From Planctomycetota bacterium (lineage in GTDB: Bacteria > Planctomycetota > PUPC01 > JACPCR01): a stretch of 64,000 nucleotides of DNA. Below are positions 1-8,405 of this stretch, piece after piece; within the stretch, counting starts at the first letter, position 1; each line of letters starts with the position of its first letter. Made by a program: the position numbers and the translations under genes. Location: NCBI GenBank assembly GCA_027625095.1, contig JAQBXN010000010.1:46744-110743 (forward strand), given 5' to 3'. The notes under the pieces are model-generated. The model saw only the letters and a list, made by a program, of their open reading frames with translations, made no database searches and was not told where the DNA came from.

Positions 1-300
1 GTGGATGCGGTCTGTCAGATCCTGGCAGATTTCGTCATTCAACACTTTGTGCGTGGTGTACTGCCCGATGTCCTTTGACATCTTTTCCCGGAAGCTCTCG
101 CTCGTAAAGTCGTCCATTGCGATACCGATGATGGCAAAGTTGGGCGAGAGCAGACCGTCAAAAGCCAGATTGTAAATCGAGGGCATCAGGAGGCGTTTGG
201 TCAAGTCCCCGGACGCGCCGAAGATAACCATGATGCATGGGTCAGCGAGTTCGTCGTTAGTAGACAGTGGGCGCAGAATCGATGATTGGGACATTTGCAT
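1..300 (-). CDS. zwf: Glucose-6-phosphate 1-dehydrogenase, N-terminal part
   Basis: The reverse strand from 300 to the window edge reads as one open frame of 100 codons. It carries VIFGASGDLTKRLL at about residues 25-38, the dinucleotide-binding start of glucose-6-phosphate dehydrogenase, followed by the expected IYNLAFDGLL and IIGIA segments. The enzyme oxidises glucose 6-phosphate to 6-phosphogluconolactone with NADP in the cytosolic oxidative pentose phosphate pathway. I chose the ATG at 298-300 because GAAGGA lies about 5 bases before it; a second ATG two codons in is possible. The C-terminal part, including the substrate site, lies outside the window. This gene is not in the supplied reading frames list because it is cut by the edge. 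Confidence 0.93.
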   Translation of the reverse strand, partial: MQMSQSSILRPLSTNDELADPCIMVIFGASGDLTKRLLMPSIYNLAFDGLLSPNFAIIGIAMDDFTSESFREKMSKDIGQYTTHKVLNDEICQDLTDRIH

Positions 301-526
301 CGTCCTTCAAGTAAATGTATTCGGTGGCCATACCCCGAGAGCAAGGGGGCAAAGTGTGCGTAACTTACTCTAAGTCAGCACGAGAAAAAAGCAGCCCTGA
401 GCTTCAGCCCCATTCCAACAAGCGATGTCAAAGTAACCACGCTTGACGCTTCATGCGGCTTTGGCAATCCTTTAGTCTGGTAAGTTTCATTATGAGTCAA
501 CACCCCAACGAACCTTAGCGTCTACC

Positions 527-1720
527 ATGAAAATCGAACATATCGAAGCCATCAACCTGTTTTTTGATTATCCCAACCGTGTGGGCTTCCAGTATGCAGG
601 AGGTGTCTGCACGAGCCGAGTGACCACGCTGATTCTGGTTCATACCGAGTGTGGTCAAACCGGTATCGGCTCTGCTTATTCCCATCCTGGGCTGGTCTAC
701 CTGATAGTTCGTGATCAGCTCGCACCGATTCTGGTCGGGGATGATCCCTCGAACCTCGAGGACATCTGGCACAAGATGTACGGGATCACCCGCTGGTATG
801 GCCGGAAGGGGGCGGCCATGACCGCGCTCGGCGGCATCGATACCGCCCTCTGGGACCTCAGGGGCAAAAGTGAAGGGAAACCCGTCTGGCAGCTCCTGGG
901 CGGCGAACAGCCCCGTTGCCCGGCTTATGCAAGCGGCCTCCTGTGGAGCAGTATCGACGACCTCGTCGCCGAAGCAGAGTCGCATCTGGAAGCTGGATAT
1001 CGCCGGATGAAAATGCGGTTGGCCCGCAGCGAGGAGTTTGACGTGGAGGCCGTCCGAGCGGTCCAGAAGGCCATTGGGGATGACAACGATCTGATGGTCG
1101 ATACCTCGATGCGCTACTCTCTGGAAGTGGCCAGGCGCATGGGGCGGCATTTCGCCGAGGAGAACGTTTTTTGGTACGAAGAACCTTTCGCGCCGGAAGA
1201 AATCGATTCATACGTCGCACTTCGAAGCGAGGTCAACGTCCCCCTTGCCGCGGGGGAAAACGAGTTTGGCATTCAGGGCTTTCGTGAGCTCATCCGTGCC
1301 GGCGCTGTCGATATCGTGCAGCCGGACGCCTCCCGCTGCGGCGGGATCAGCGAAGTCATCAAGGTCTGTGAACTGGCCCACAAGTACGGCCTGCGAGCAG
1401 CAACTCACACCTGGAGCGATGCGGTCGCTGTCATCGCCAACGCGCACGTTATTGCCGCCATGCCAAACGGCGTCACGGTAGAAGTGGATCGGACGGAGAA
1501 TCCATTCATTAAGGAACTGCTCACCGAACCACTGCGGATCGCAGACGGACAACTGGCCCTCAGTCACGAACCCGGACTGGGAATCGAGCTCAACATGGAT
1601 GCCGTTGAGAAGCTGCGCATGGCCGACCCGCTCAAAATGCCGGACGGCAGCTACTCGGATATGATGTTCGGCAAGGAACATTTTCCAAAGTCGTTGCCGT
1701 TCGAAGAGGCGAAGAGATGA
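527..1720 (+). CDS. Mandelate racemase/muconate lactonizing enzyme family protein
   Basis: Enolase-superfamily enzyme of 397 residues, the usual length. The capping domain is at about 1-125 and the TIM barrel follows. Alignment by eye to mandelate racemase places the metal ligands at D192, E218 and E244, the His-Asp dyad at H294 and D267, and a barrel-end acid at E319. The K-x-K motif is K162-x-R164, so the second lysine is arginine. This is the MR subgroup, most of whose members dehydrate acid sugars; substrate cannot be assigned. The stop overlaps the MlrC start by 4 bases (ATGA), so the two genes are translationally coupled. No strong ribosome site is visible before the start. Confidence 0.9.
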   Translation: MKIEHIEAINLFFDYPNRVGFQYAGGVCTSRVTTLILVHTECGQTGIGSAYSHPGLVYLIVRDQLAPILVGDDPSNLEDIWHKMYGITRWYGRKGAAMTALGGIDTALWDLRGKSEGKPVWQLLGGEQPRCPAYASGLLWSSIDDLVAEAESHLEAGYRRMKMRLARSEEFDVEAVRAVQKAIGDDNDLMVDTSMRYSLEVARRMGRHFAEENVFWYEEPFAPEEIDSYVALRSEVNVPLAAGENEFGIQGFRELIRAGAVDIVQPDASRCGGISEVIKVCELAHKYGLRAATHTWSDAVAVIANAHVIAAMPNGVTVEVDRTENPFIKELLTEPLRIADGQLALSHEPGLGIELNMDAVEKLRMADPLKMPDGSYSDMMFGKEHFPKSLPFEEAKR

Positions 1721-3213
1721 GCTATCGCATTGCGGTGGGCGGATTTTTCACGGAATGCAATTGCTTCGGCGGCGTGCCCATCGATCTGGATCGGTTTAGA
1801 CAGCAGGAATACCTGCTAGGAACCGAGATTCTCGGCCTGCGAAGCGGTGTTGTTGGCGGCATGCTCGACCTCCTTGATATGAATGACGATCAGATTGTTC
1901 CGTTGCTGTTCACGAGTTCATGTCCGGGAGGGCCCATGACCTCAGAGTGCTACGCGGCCATCAAGGATGAATTGATTGAGCGTCTTTCAGCGGTCCTCCC
2001 GGTGGATGGCATCCTGCTGCCACTCCACGGCTCGGCGACGGTTGAGGATGTTCATGATCCTGAAGGCGACCTCATTCGAACAATTCGCAAAATGGCCGGT
2101 CCCGATATTCCTGTCATCGCCACCCTCGACCTCCATGCTCACGTGACGGAGGCTATGGTTCGCTATTCGGATGCACTCGTTGCGTGGGAGACCTATCCGC
2201 ACGCGGATGCCTACACCACCGGCGAGCGCGGGGCGCGCCTGATGCATGACATCCTCAGCAAGGGCCTGCGTCCGACGATGGCCATGGCCAAAGTGCCGGT
2301 CATTACAAGTGGTATTCACGGCTCGACCGAGGGCGACGATCCTTTTGCAGATCTGATGCGGCAGACTAAAGAATTCGAAAATCAGAAAGGTGTCCTCACG
2401 ACGAGCCTGTTTATGGTACATCCATACAACGACCTGCCCGATATGGGCAGCGGCTGCCTGGTGGTCACCGATAACGATGAGGAACGTGCCATCGCCATTG
2501 CCAGCGAGGTTGCAGCAGCTTACTGGGAACGGCGATTTGATCTCGAACCGCAGACGCTGACAGCCGATGATGCAGTGGCCGCCGGACTGAAAGTAGACGG
2601 CGGCCCGGTCGTACTGGTTGAAACTTCCGATTGCTGTGGAGGTGGTGCTGCGGGTGACAGCGTGGCAACACTGAAAGCATTACTGAAGACCAGGCCGAAC
2701 GGGCCTGCTTATGTGCCTGTCGTAGATCCCGAAGCTGCGGCCTTGTGCACCACTGCGGGTGTCGGGAAGGCGGTCACGTTGTCTCTTGGCCATAAGCTCG
2801 ACTCTGCGTGGGGTGAGCCAGTCGAGGTCACCGGCGAGGTTATCCGGGTCAGTGACGGCACATTTACCTACAGTGGTGGCATCTTTGAAGGCTCACAGGG
2901 CGAGATGGGGCAGACGGCTGTTCTTCAGGTCGATTCGATTTACATTCTGATAGCTTCGCTGGCCAGCTACGATTGGAAGGATGAACAGTTTCGGAGCGTC
3001 GGCCTTGATCCGTTGAATGCGAAATTCATCATCGCCAAGAATCCAATGAACTATCGATATGCATACGGCAATTTCGCAAAGGCGATCTACATACTGAATA
3101 CTCCCGGCCCGACGCCGGCAACGCTGAGGCATGTCGAGTTCCGCCGATTGCAGAGACCTTACTTTCCAAGGGATGAAGATATCCCTGGTGGTGGTCTTTG
3201 GGTGATTACTTGA
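1717..3213 (+). CDS. M81 family metallopeptidase (MlrC-like)
   Basis: The 498-residue product begins with RIAVGGFFTECNCF, matching the MlrC start (typically GGF-x-E-T-N-x-F). It contains LPLHGSATVEDVHDPEGD, ATLDLHAHVT and YPHADAYTTGERGA, which together supply the Asp/His metal ligands of the DUF1485/M81 fold, and then the MlrC C-terminal domain. MlrC is known for cleaving linearised microcystin, but most homologues in environmental bacteria are uncharacterised amidohydrolases or peptidases acting on small substrates. Overlap with the upstream enolase-superfamily gene suggests joint use in catabolism of one compound. No signal peptide, so probably cytosolic. Confidence 0.88.
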   Translation: MSYRIAVGGFFTECNCFGGVPIDLDRFRQQEYLLGTEILGLRSGVVGGMLDLLDMNDDQIVPLLFTSSCPGGPMTSECYAAIKDELIERLSAVLPVDGILLPLHGSATVEDVHDPEGDLIRTIRKMAGPDIPVIATLDLHAHVTEAMVRYSDALVAWETYPHADAYTTGERGARLMHDILSKGLRPTMAMAKVPVITSGIHGSTEGDDPFADLMRQTKEFENQKGVLTTSLFMVHPYNDLPDMGSGCLVVTDNDEERAIAIASEVAAAYWERRFDLEPQTLTADDAVAAGLKVDGGPVVLVETSDCCGGGAAGDSVATLKALLKTRPNGPAYVPVVDPEAAALCTTAGVGKAVTLSLGHKLDSAWGEPVEVTGEVIRVSDGTFTYSGGIFEGSQGEMGQTAVLQVDSIYILIASLASYDWKDEQFRSVGLDPLNAKFIIAKNPMNYRYAYGNFAKAIYILNTPGPTPATLRHVEFRRLQRPYFPRDEDIPGGGLWVIT

Positions 3214-3263
3214 TGGTGGCAGCTGGGTGTGGTGAAGGTTTGTAACCTGCCGTTTGCTCTTGG

Positions 3264-3336
3264 AATTGAGAACGCCGTGGTCTCCACGCTCCGCGAGGGC
3301 TCCACGAGGTTGGTGCGGTACCGACTTTAGTCGGAA
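3264..3336. repeat. Hairpin-rich intergenic repeat-like element
   Basis: The short gap between the convergent MlrC and dioxygenase genes contains several small inverted repeats: CGTGG-TCT-CCACG at 3276-3288 and CCGAC-TTTA-GTCGG at 3321-3334. The second spans the stop codon of the dioxygenase gene. The layout resembles interspersed extragenic palindromes of planctomycete-like genomes; it could also act as a bidirectional terminator, although no run of T follows. Copy number cannot be judged from one window. Confidence 0.4.
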
Positions 3337-4112
3337 GAGGGCGGTTCGATTTTATTATCCTGGCAATACACACCACGAAACAGTGTTTGCCGTTTGGCCG
3401 GCAAAGACTCCACGTAGCCTTCCGGTGGCTGCCATTTGTGCCACTTGCTGCCGAGGGTGTTATAGCAATTGAAGACAGCAACTCGCTCCCACTTTTCGTT
3501 TGTCCAGAGCGCCCCGGTGTGGGTGATGGCCTCCGTGAAAAACAACACTGAGCCGGCGGGGCATTCGTAACCGTCCCAGAGTTCGGAATCGCGTTCGTGA
3601 ATGGATGGGGGTGATTTGAACGCGGTCTTGTGACTGCCGCTGATGAACATAGTGCCGCCGGAATCCTTTTCTACGGGATTTAATTCCCAGACAACTCGGG
3701 TGAGGCCGCAGTTCACTTTACCGGGATAAAGCCGATAAATGTGATGATTTCCGGGCATGTTCAGCATTCCGCCACCCCCATGCGGCCGAAAATTGTCGTT
3801 TCCTTTCGAACGAATGCTGAGGAAGCTCCCGTCCACTCGAAATCCGTATCCGTACTCGCTCGCATACCCTGGGCAAGAGACGAACTCATCCATGAAATCT
3901 ACGACTACCGGGTGATCGGTGAGTTCCTGCAGTGGACCACCTACCGAGGAACGATCTTTTTCCGGCAGAGAATCTCTATCCTTCACAAGCCGAAAACAGA
4001 ACTCACGCATTTCCTCAATCTGAGTCTCATTCAACACGGCTGGAATCATCAGCCAGCCGCGCAGATCAAAGATGTATTTCTGCTCGTCAGTAAGTTTGAA
4101 TTCGGTGCTCAT
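3327..4112 (-). CDS. Phytanoyl-CoA dioxygenase (PhyH) family protein
   Basis: A 261-residue protein of the Fe(II)/2-oxoglutarate oxygenase fold. The start at 4110-4112 (MSTEFKLTDEQ) is preferred; a frame-compatible start lies 10 codons upstream. Family features are FDLRGWLMIPAVL near the N-terminus, FISGSHK at about 157-162, the distal metal His at ITHTG (H198) and a likely oxoglutarate Arg at R210. The proximal metal motif, normally H-x-D, reads RPHGGGG (H111, then Gly-Gly), so the Asp ligand is absent at that place. Either another acid serves or this is a ligand-replaced subgroup. Substrate unknown; cytosolic. Its last codons lie inside a hairpin-rich element. Confidence 0.8.
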   Translation of the reverse strand: MSTEFKLTDEQKYIFDLRGWLMIPAVLNETQIEEMREFCFRLVKDRDSLPEKDRSSVGGPLQELTDHPVVVDFMDEFVSCPGYASEYGYGFRVDGSFLSIRSKGNDNFRPHGGGGMLNMPGNHHIYRLYPGKVNCGLTRVVWELNPVEKDSGGTMFISGSHKTAFKSPPSIHERDSELWDGYECPAGSVLFFTEAITHTGALWTNEKWERVAVFNCYNTLGSKWHKWQPPEGYVESLPAKRQTLFRGVYCQDNKIEPPSSD

Positions 4113-4158
4113 GGAATGGGAGAAATAGGATGGTTGAACCAAGTCTGATGCTTCATTT

Positions 4159-5622
4159 TCAGTTTAATCCGCCTTTCGGGTCTTCGTCCTCATCTTCGTT
4201 CGTTCGGGTTTTATCTGGCGAATCGCCAGTGGCCGATTTCTGGGCGATTACTTCTTTATCCGATTCTGGCGGAACACTAGTCGAGCCATCATCGTCGCTA
4301 CCCGGACCCTCTGAGTCCTCCGGCTCGTGTCCATGGTCGTCATCATCGTCATCCCATCGATCTTCCTCTTCCATGGCCTTGAGACGTTTGCGTAAGAAAA
4401 CACGTGCCAGCCAGACACCGAGTTCGAAGAGCAAAACAGTCGGAATGGCCATCAAGGACTGCGAGACTGGATCGGGGGGTGTAAGGAATGCCGCCAGAAT
4501 GAAACATGCGAGCCAGATGACTCGACGGTGTTTGGCCAGAGTGTTCGGATGGATGATATTCAGCAGTGAAACCAGGATGATGACCAGGGGAAGCTGAAAG
4601 ATCAGTCCGAACGCGAAGGACATCAGCAGTGTCAAGTTGAACACTGCTGAGATGTCCCAGATTACTTCCGCGTACGCAGCGTTCAGTGTGAAGAGGAACA
4701 TGGCAATGACCGGCACGACCATGAAATACGCGAAAGTCACACCAGCAAAGAAGAGGACATTTACGAACCACAGGAGCGGCCGCAGCACTTTAATCTCGTG
4801 TGGCATCAGCCCGGGCCTGGCGAAATTCCAGAGCGAATACACCAGGAACGGGATGCCTGGAATCAGCGCGAAGATGATCGCCGCCTTCATAATGACCAGG
4901 AATACAGCCATCGGATCCTGGTTATAAAACTTCACCCAATCAAAGGAGACCTCGTCCTGCTTAAGGACTTCTTCGCCGGGCCGCCCGTCTCGGCCGATGG
5001 TCATTACTTCACCAGTGATTCTCATAACGAACAGCACCTGCGAATTTTCCGAAAACCGGAGTTCCTCGACCGCACTGATGGGATAGATGCTTTGGACTTT
5101 CTTCTTCGAATCTTTGTCACCGGTGAGAGCCTTTCGTAGCTCCATCAGGCTCGAGCTTTCCTTTTTCTCAAGGTCGAATTCGAGCAGCTCTCCAGTTCTT
5201 GCATCCAGCAGGATGACCCGGGACTCACTCGCTTTGACGCTGAACGCCACTCGCAGCGCGTCCGGAGAAACGGCCATTCGCAGCACATTTCCGTCGACTG
5301 CAAATTCCCAGTTCTTCGTGGAATCGGGATGGATTCGCAGGATTTTGTAATTGCGGACCGCGTAGAGACTGCCATCCATCGCAGGATAAAGCTTTTGTTG
5401 AGTCGGCTTTATCGGAATGGCCTCCGGGTAATGCCTGATGACCTCGCCGACTCCCTTTCTCACGGGGTAAAAGATAATGTTGAGAACCTGATCCTTCCAG
5501 ATGATGCCGCCGATCATGAAGAACGCGACAAGAAACAGCGGGACAATGATCGCCTTTCGCAGTTCCTCCAGGTGCTGGCCGAGCGGGAGCGGCTCATCCT
5601 TATGCTGATGGGTGTCTGCCAT
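4159..5622 (-). CDS. tatC: Sec-independent protein translocase TatC with extra periplasmic domain
   Basis: The 487-residue product is about twice usual TatC size. It begins HLEELRKAI (residues 18-26), the conserved TatC opening, and has FxYNQDPMAVFLVIMKAA, LIPGIPFLVYSLWNFARPGL and LAKHRRVIW-x-TPPDP typical of helices 2-6. Between helix 1 and helix 2 the first periplasmic loop is enlarged to about residues 60-230 with beta-strand-like segments (LYAVRNYKILRIHPD, LRMAVSPDALRVAFSV, SRVILLDARTGELLEFDL) that look like WD/PQQ propeller blades. The usual Glu of FGxxFE reads FQ at Q343. The C-terminal tail (about 418-487) is very acidic. I chose the ATG at 5620-5622, two bases after the mobA stop; a start 10 codons earlier would overlap mobA. 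Confidence 0.9.
   Translation of the reverse strand: MADTHQHKDEPLPLGQHLEELRKAIIVPLFLVAFFMIGGIIWKDQVLNIIFYPVRKGVGEVIRHYPEAIPIKPTQQKLYPAMDGSLYAVRNYKILRIHPDSTKNWEFAVDGNVLRMAVSPDALRVAFSVKASESRVILLDARTGELLEFDLEKKESSSLMELRKALTGDKDSKKKVQSIYPISAVEELRFSENSQVLFVMRITGEVMTIGRDGRPGEEVLKQDEVSFDWVKFYNQDPMAVFLVIMKAAIIFALIPGIPFLVYSLWNFARPGLMPHEIKVLRPLLWFVNVLFFAGVTFAYFMVVPVIAMFLFTLNAAYAEVIWDISAVFNLTLLMSFAFGLIFQLPLVIILVSLLNIIHPNTLAKHRRVIWLACFILAAFLTPPDPVSQSLMAIPTVLLFELGVWLARVFLRKRLKAMEEEDRWDDDDDDHGHEPEDSEGPGSDDDGSTSVPPESDKEVIAQKSATGDSPDKTRTNEDEDEDPKGGLN
4933..5445 (-). other. Propeller-like insertion inside TatC loop P1
   Basis: This part of tatC encodes about 170 residues between transmembrane helices 1 and 2, where TatC proteins normally have a loop of a few tens of residues. 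The segment has alternating hydrophobic strands with DGxL and SPDxxxVAF motifs, as in WD40-like or PQQ-like blades, and about three blade-like units. In known TatC the first periplasmic loop contacts TatA/TatB and is needed for assembly, so the added domain would sit at a functional site. Confidence 0.7.
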
Positions 5623-5624
5623 TT

Positions 5625-6239
5625 CTAAATCTCGCTGCCCACTTCGGTCCACTGAACGGCCTGCTCATAATCTTCAGGGTAGTTCATATTCCAGAACATG
5701 CGCGATCCAGAATCCAATCTCTCGACGTCTTCATTCGGTACGATTTGCAATCGAATCTGATCGTGGAAGCTGACTACCTTGAGTCGTTCCTGTTCCAGAC
5801 AGTTTTCAATCGGCTGCAGACATCGCCTGGAATACAGCGCGGTCAGTGGTTGCAGCCCATCTTCAGTTTCACAGATCACTGCATCCGCATTTTTTCGCAG
5901 AGACAACATAGCGCCGAAGAGATTCACATTGAAGAAGGGCGAATCGCAGGCAGAAATGAACACCCAGTCATTGGCGGCGTGCCTGAGTGCGGAGTGCAAT
6001 CCAGCCAGGGGCCCTTTTTCCAGATGGATGTCCGGATACACCGAATTACAAAATCGCTGGTATACGGCCGCATCGTTTGCAATCACGAGGACCTCATCGA
6101 ATGTCCTCTGAAATTGCTCCACCAGCCGCTGGATCACCGGCTGGCCTCCGAGGTCGAGCAGCGCCTTGTTTCGGCCCATCCTCCGGCTCTTGCCACCCGC
6201 GAGGATAGCGCCCGTAATTTTTTCTGAAGGCTGATTCAT
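5625..6239 (-). CDS. mobA: Molybdenum cofactor guanylyltransferase MobA
   Basis: The product (204 residues, normal size) opens with GAILAGGKSRRMGRNKALL at about residues 10-28, the nucleotide-binding signature of MobA-type nucleotidyltransferases, and has DVSACDSPF-like FISACDSPFF at about 93-102, which binds the metal. It transfers GMP to molybdopterin to make the dinucleotide cofactor used by DMSO-reductase-family enzymes, in the cytosol. The stop is two bases from the tatC start, forming a two-gene unit. This pairing makes sense because many molybdoenzymes leave the cell through Tat. Confidence 0.92.
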   Translation of the reverse strand: MNQPSEKITGAILAGGKSRRMGRNKALLDLGGQPVIQRLVEQFQRTFDEVLVIANDAAVYQRFCNSVYPDIHLEKGPLAGLHSALRHAANDWVFISACDSPFFNVNLFGAMLSLRKNADAVICETEDGLQPLTALYSRRCLQPIENCLEQERLKVVSFHDQIRLQIVPNEDVERLDSGSRMFWNMNYPEDYEQAVQWTEVGSEI

Positions 6240-6261
6240 GCTTGCTGTTGCCGGAAAGTTT

Positions 6262-6278
6262 GCAGGCAGGATGCCTGC
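6262..6278. repeat. Short palindrome in divergent intergenic region
   Basis: GCAGGCA-GGA-TGCCTGC is a perfect 7-base-stem inverted repeat between the divergent mobA and YggS-like genes. A similar CAGGC-ATTCC-GCCTG hairpin lies at 40086-40100. Both could be interspersed palindromes; no function is visible. Confidence 0.4.
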
Positions 6279-6403
6279 TCCGAGAAGCGCCCGGTGAGGA
6301 CGGCTCGAATGGGCTGCCGACGCCGTCTTGATTTCTCTCTTACAAATCGAGGCGGTAGTATAGAAACGGGTTCAGGGCATTCAATGAATTGACTGGGAAC
6401 GAG

Positions 6404-7135
6404 ATGAGCCTCGAAAGCATACTTAGTAAGAATCTGGAGAACATTCATGAACGCATACGCCAGGCGTGCGATCGATCAGGCCGAAGCGTGGAAGGAATGG
6501 GGAATACAGCTTCAGGAATTGGCGTGGATGGGGTGACACTTGTCGCTGTGACTAAGACTGTCAGTGCTAAAGAGACGGATATGCTCATCGAACTTGGAGT
6601 GACTGACATTGGTGAAAACCGTGTTCTCGAGGCGGCGAGTAAGTTTGAACAGATGGAGCAGATGAACTGCCGAAAGCATTTCATTGGCCATCTCCAGCGG
6701 AACAAGGCTCGAGATGCAGCCGCGGCATTCGATGTCTTTCATTCGGTGGACAGCCTTCGGCTCGCACAAGAGTTGCAAAAAGAGGCAGCACGGTCCGGCA
6801 AACAGCTACCCATCCTGTTACAGGTAAACGTATCCGGCGAGGAGCAGAAGCATGGTTTTGAACCGGATGCCATAGCCGCGGCGTTGGAGGTGTTACGAGA
6901 ATGCGAAAACCTTCTGATAGAAGGCCTGATGACGATGGCGCCTTTTGTCATGAGAGCAGAGGAGGCGCGGCCAGTCTTTGCGGGGCTCAGAAAACTGCGT
7001 GACGGGCTGACGGGGACGTATCCAAATCTCAGGCATCTTTCGATGGGGATGACGCAGGATTTCGAGGTCGCAATCGAGGAAGGGGCAACCATGGTGCGCG
7101 TAGGCTCAGCATTGTTCGAAGGGATGCCGGAATAG
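6404..7135 (+). CDS. YggS family pyridoxal phosphate enzyme (PLP homeostasis protein)
   Basis: The 243-residue product (ATG at 6404; an in-frame TTG lies 5 codons upstream) has VTLVAVTKT with the PLP-binding lysine, [39 protein letters not shown] and [23 protein letters not shown], all signatures of the YggS/PROSC alanine-racemase-fold family. Members have no proven enzymatic activity and buffer PLP and amino-acid pools in the cytosol. There is a short insertion, rich in Gly, between the first helix and the first strand. It is monocistronic here. Confidence 0.93.
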   Translation: MSLESILSKNLENIHERIRQACDRSGRSVEGMGNTASGIGVDGVTLVAVTKTVSAKETDMLIELGVTDIGENRVLEAASKFEQMEQMNCRKHFIGHLQRNKARDAAAAFDVFHSVDSLRLAQELQKEAARSGKQLPILLQVNVSGEEQKHGFEPDAIAAALEVLRECENLLIEGLMTMAPFVMRAEEARPVFAGLRKLRDGLTGTYPNLRHLSMGMTQDFEVAIEEGATMVRVGSALFEGMPE

Positions 7136-7359
7136 TAGTGGGACACTGCAAAGCACCCTTCGCCCGCAAGCACAGAGAGGTCTACGGATGAATAGAACCG
7201 CGGGTATCAGAATCAAGAAATCCGCGGTCCTTTTCTTCCGCCAACCATATGATGCGGTTCAGTTGCGGTTTCGGTCATGTGACATCCTTGGTTCGATACT
7301 GATAATGTCCTGGAATTGACCCTTATGATTCCAGGTGTTCCAGAAGGATCTCAAAACAG

Positions 7360-8289
7360 ATGCAGTTACGGAGATTTACACCTAACGGCATAAACGCCTC
7401 GGCCGGCCTCTTCAGTCGAGGGATCAGTTTTGTCCACCTCGATCCTCATATTCAGGAGATCGAAGCGAGGCAAGAAAAGGCGCGGGAAGTTCTCTCAAAC
7501 GAGATTGTGCCGGAGTTGACCTTCATTGCGGAAGGTGAAGGCAGAATTCAGGGCATCATCTCTGCAAAGGTGACGGGAGAAGGGAAGGGCCAGATCGTAT
7601 GTTTCGCGGCAGATCGGGCGGATGGTGAACGCATCACTTCCAGTCTGTTAACCCGCTGCATCGATGCGCTGAAGGAACAGAACTGCCAGGAGATTGAAGG
7701 TGCTCACTGGCTTACCTGCAAGGATACCGGAACAGTTACCTCGGCATTTTCCGCTGCCGGCGTGACGATCGAATTGCCTGAACGAAGGAATATCCTGATG
7801 GGGACTGCTCTGGACAATCTGCCGCCGGTTCCGCCTCCTGCAGTGGGCTACGAAGGGCATACGTTTCGGCCTGGGGATGATAAACGCTGGACCATGGTGA
7901 AAGAGGTCGTGTTCGGCAGTGCTTCGGCGGGTGAGTTTGAAAGTTACTATTCCGGTCGCGCTGATTTCGATCCCAGCGAAGTCGTATTCGTCGAGCACGG
8001 TGATTCGCTTGTCGCATTCAGCGCTGGAGTGTTCCACCAGACCAGAGTCGGCAACTTGCCCTGTCATCGGATCTTCTTGGATTGGGTGGGAGCACTTGAC
8101 GAACACCGCGGCAAAGGACTGGGCATCTACATCTGCCTGCACTGTATGAATCACGTGAAAAACAAGGGCGCTTCTTACTGCACTCTAGTGACTCAACCTT
8201 ATCGAGTGCCGGCGGTTACTCTCTACAAAAAGCTCGGCTTTGAGGTGATTGCAGACCAGGTAAAGCTTTCGTGGAAAGATGGAAGATGA
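7360..8289 (+). CDS. Tandem GNAT N-acetyltransferase
   Basis: A 309-residue protein with two GNAT-like halves. The C-terminal half has the acetyl-CoA loop HRGKGLG (R/Q-x-x-G-x-G/A) at about 248-254, followed by a helix and TLYKKLGFEV near the end, the usual GNAT close. The N-terminal half (about 1-150) keeps GNAT-like strands (IAEGEGRIQGII) but no clear acetyl-CoA loop, so it is probably degenerate, as in MshD-type double GNATs. The substrate is not predictable. GAAGGA precedes the ATG by about 11 bases. Neighbours give no pathway. Confidence 0.8.
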   Translation: MQLRRFTPNGINASAGLFSRGISFVHLDPHIQEIEARQEKAREVLSNEIVPELTFIAEGEGRIQGIISAKVTGEGKGQIVCFAADRADGERITSSLLTRCIDALKEQNCQEIEGAHWLTCKDTGTVTSAFSAAGVTIELPERRNILMGTALDNLPPVPPPAVGYEGHTFRPGDDKRWTMVKEVVFGSASAGEFESYYSGRADFDPSEVVFVEHGDSLVAFSAGVFHQTRVGNLPCHRIFLDWVGALDEHRGKGLGIYICLHCMNHVKNKGASYCTLVTQPYRVPAVTLYKKLGFEVIADQVKLSWKDGR

Positions 8290-8405
8290 ATCCTGAATTC
8301 TGAATGGCTTGTGACCGCTTTCCCTCTTGGTGGCGACACAGAAAGACAAAAGCTGCGACAAGTCGCAGCACTCCAGGCTAGCCCCCTTAAAATCCGTATC
8401 TTCGT

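Noticed and set aside
515..1150. 211-codon open frame on the minus strand
   Set aside because: Antisense to the enolase-superfamily gene, whose motifs are complete; no domain in the antisense product.
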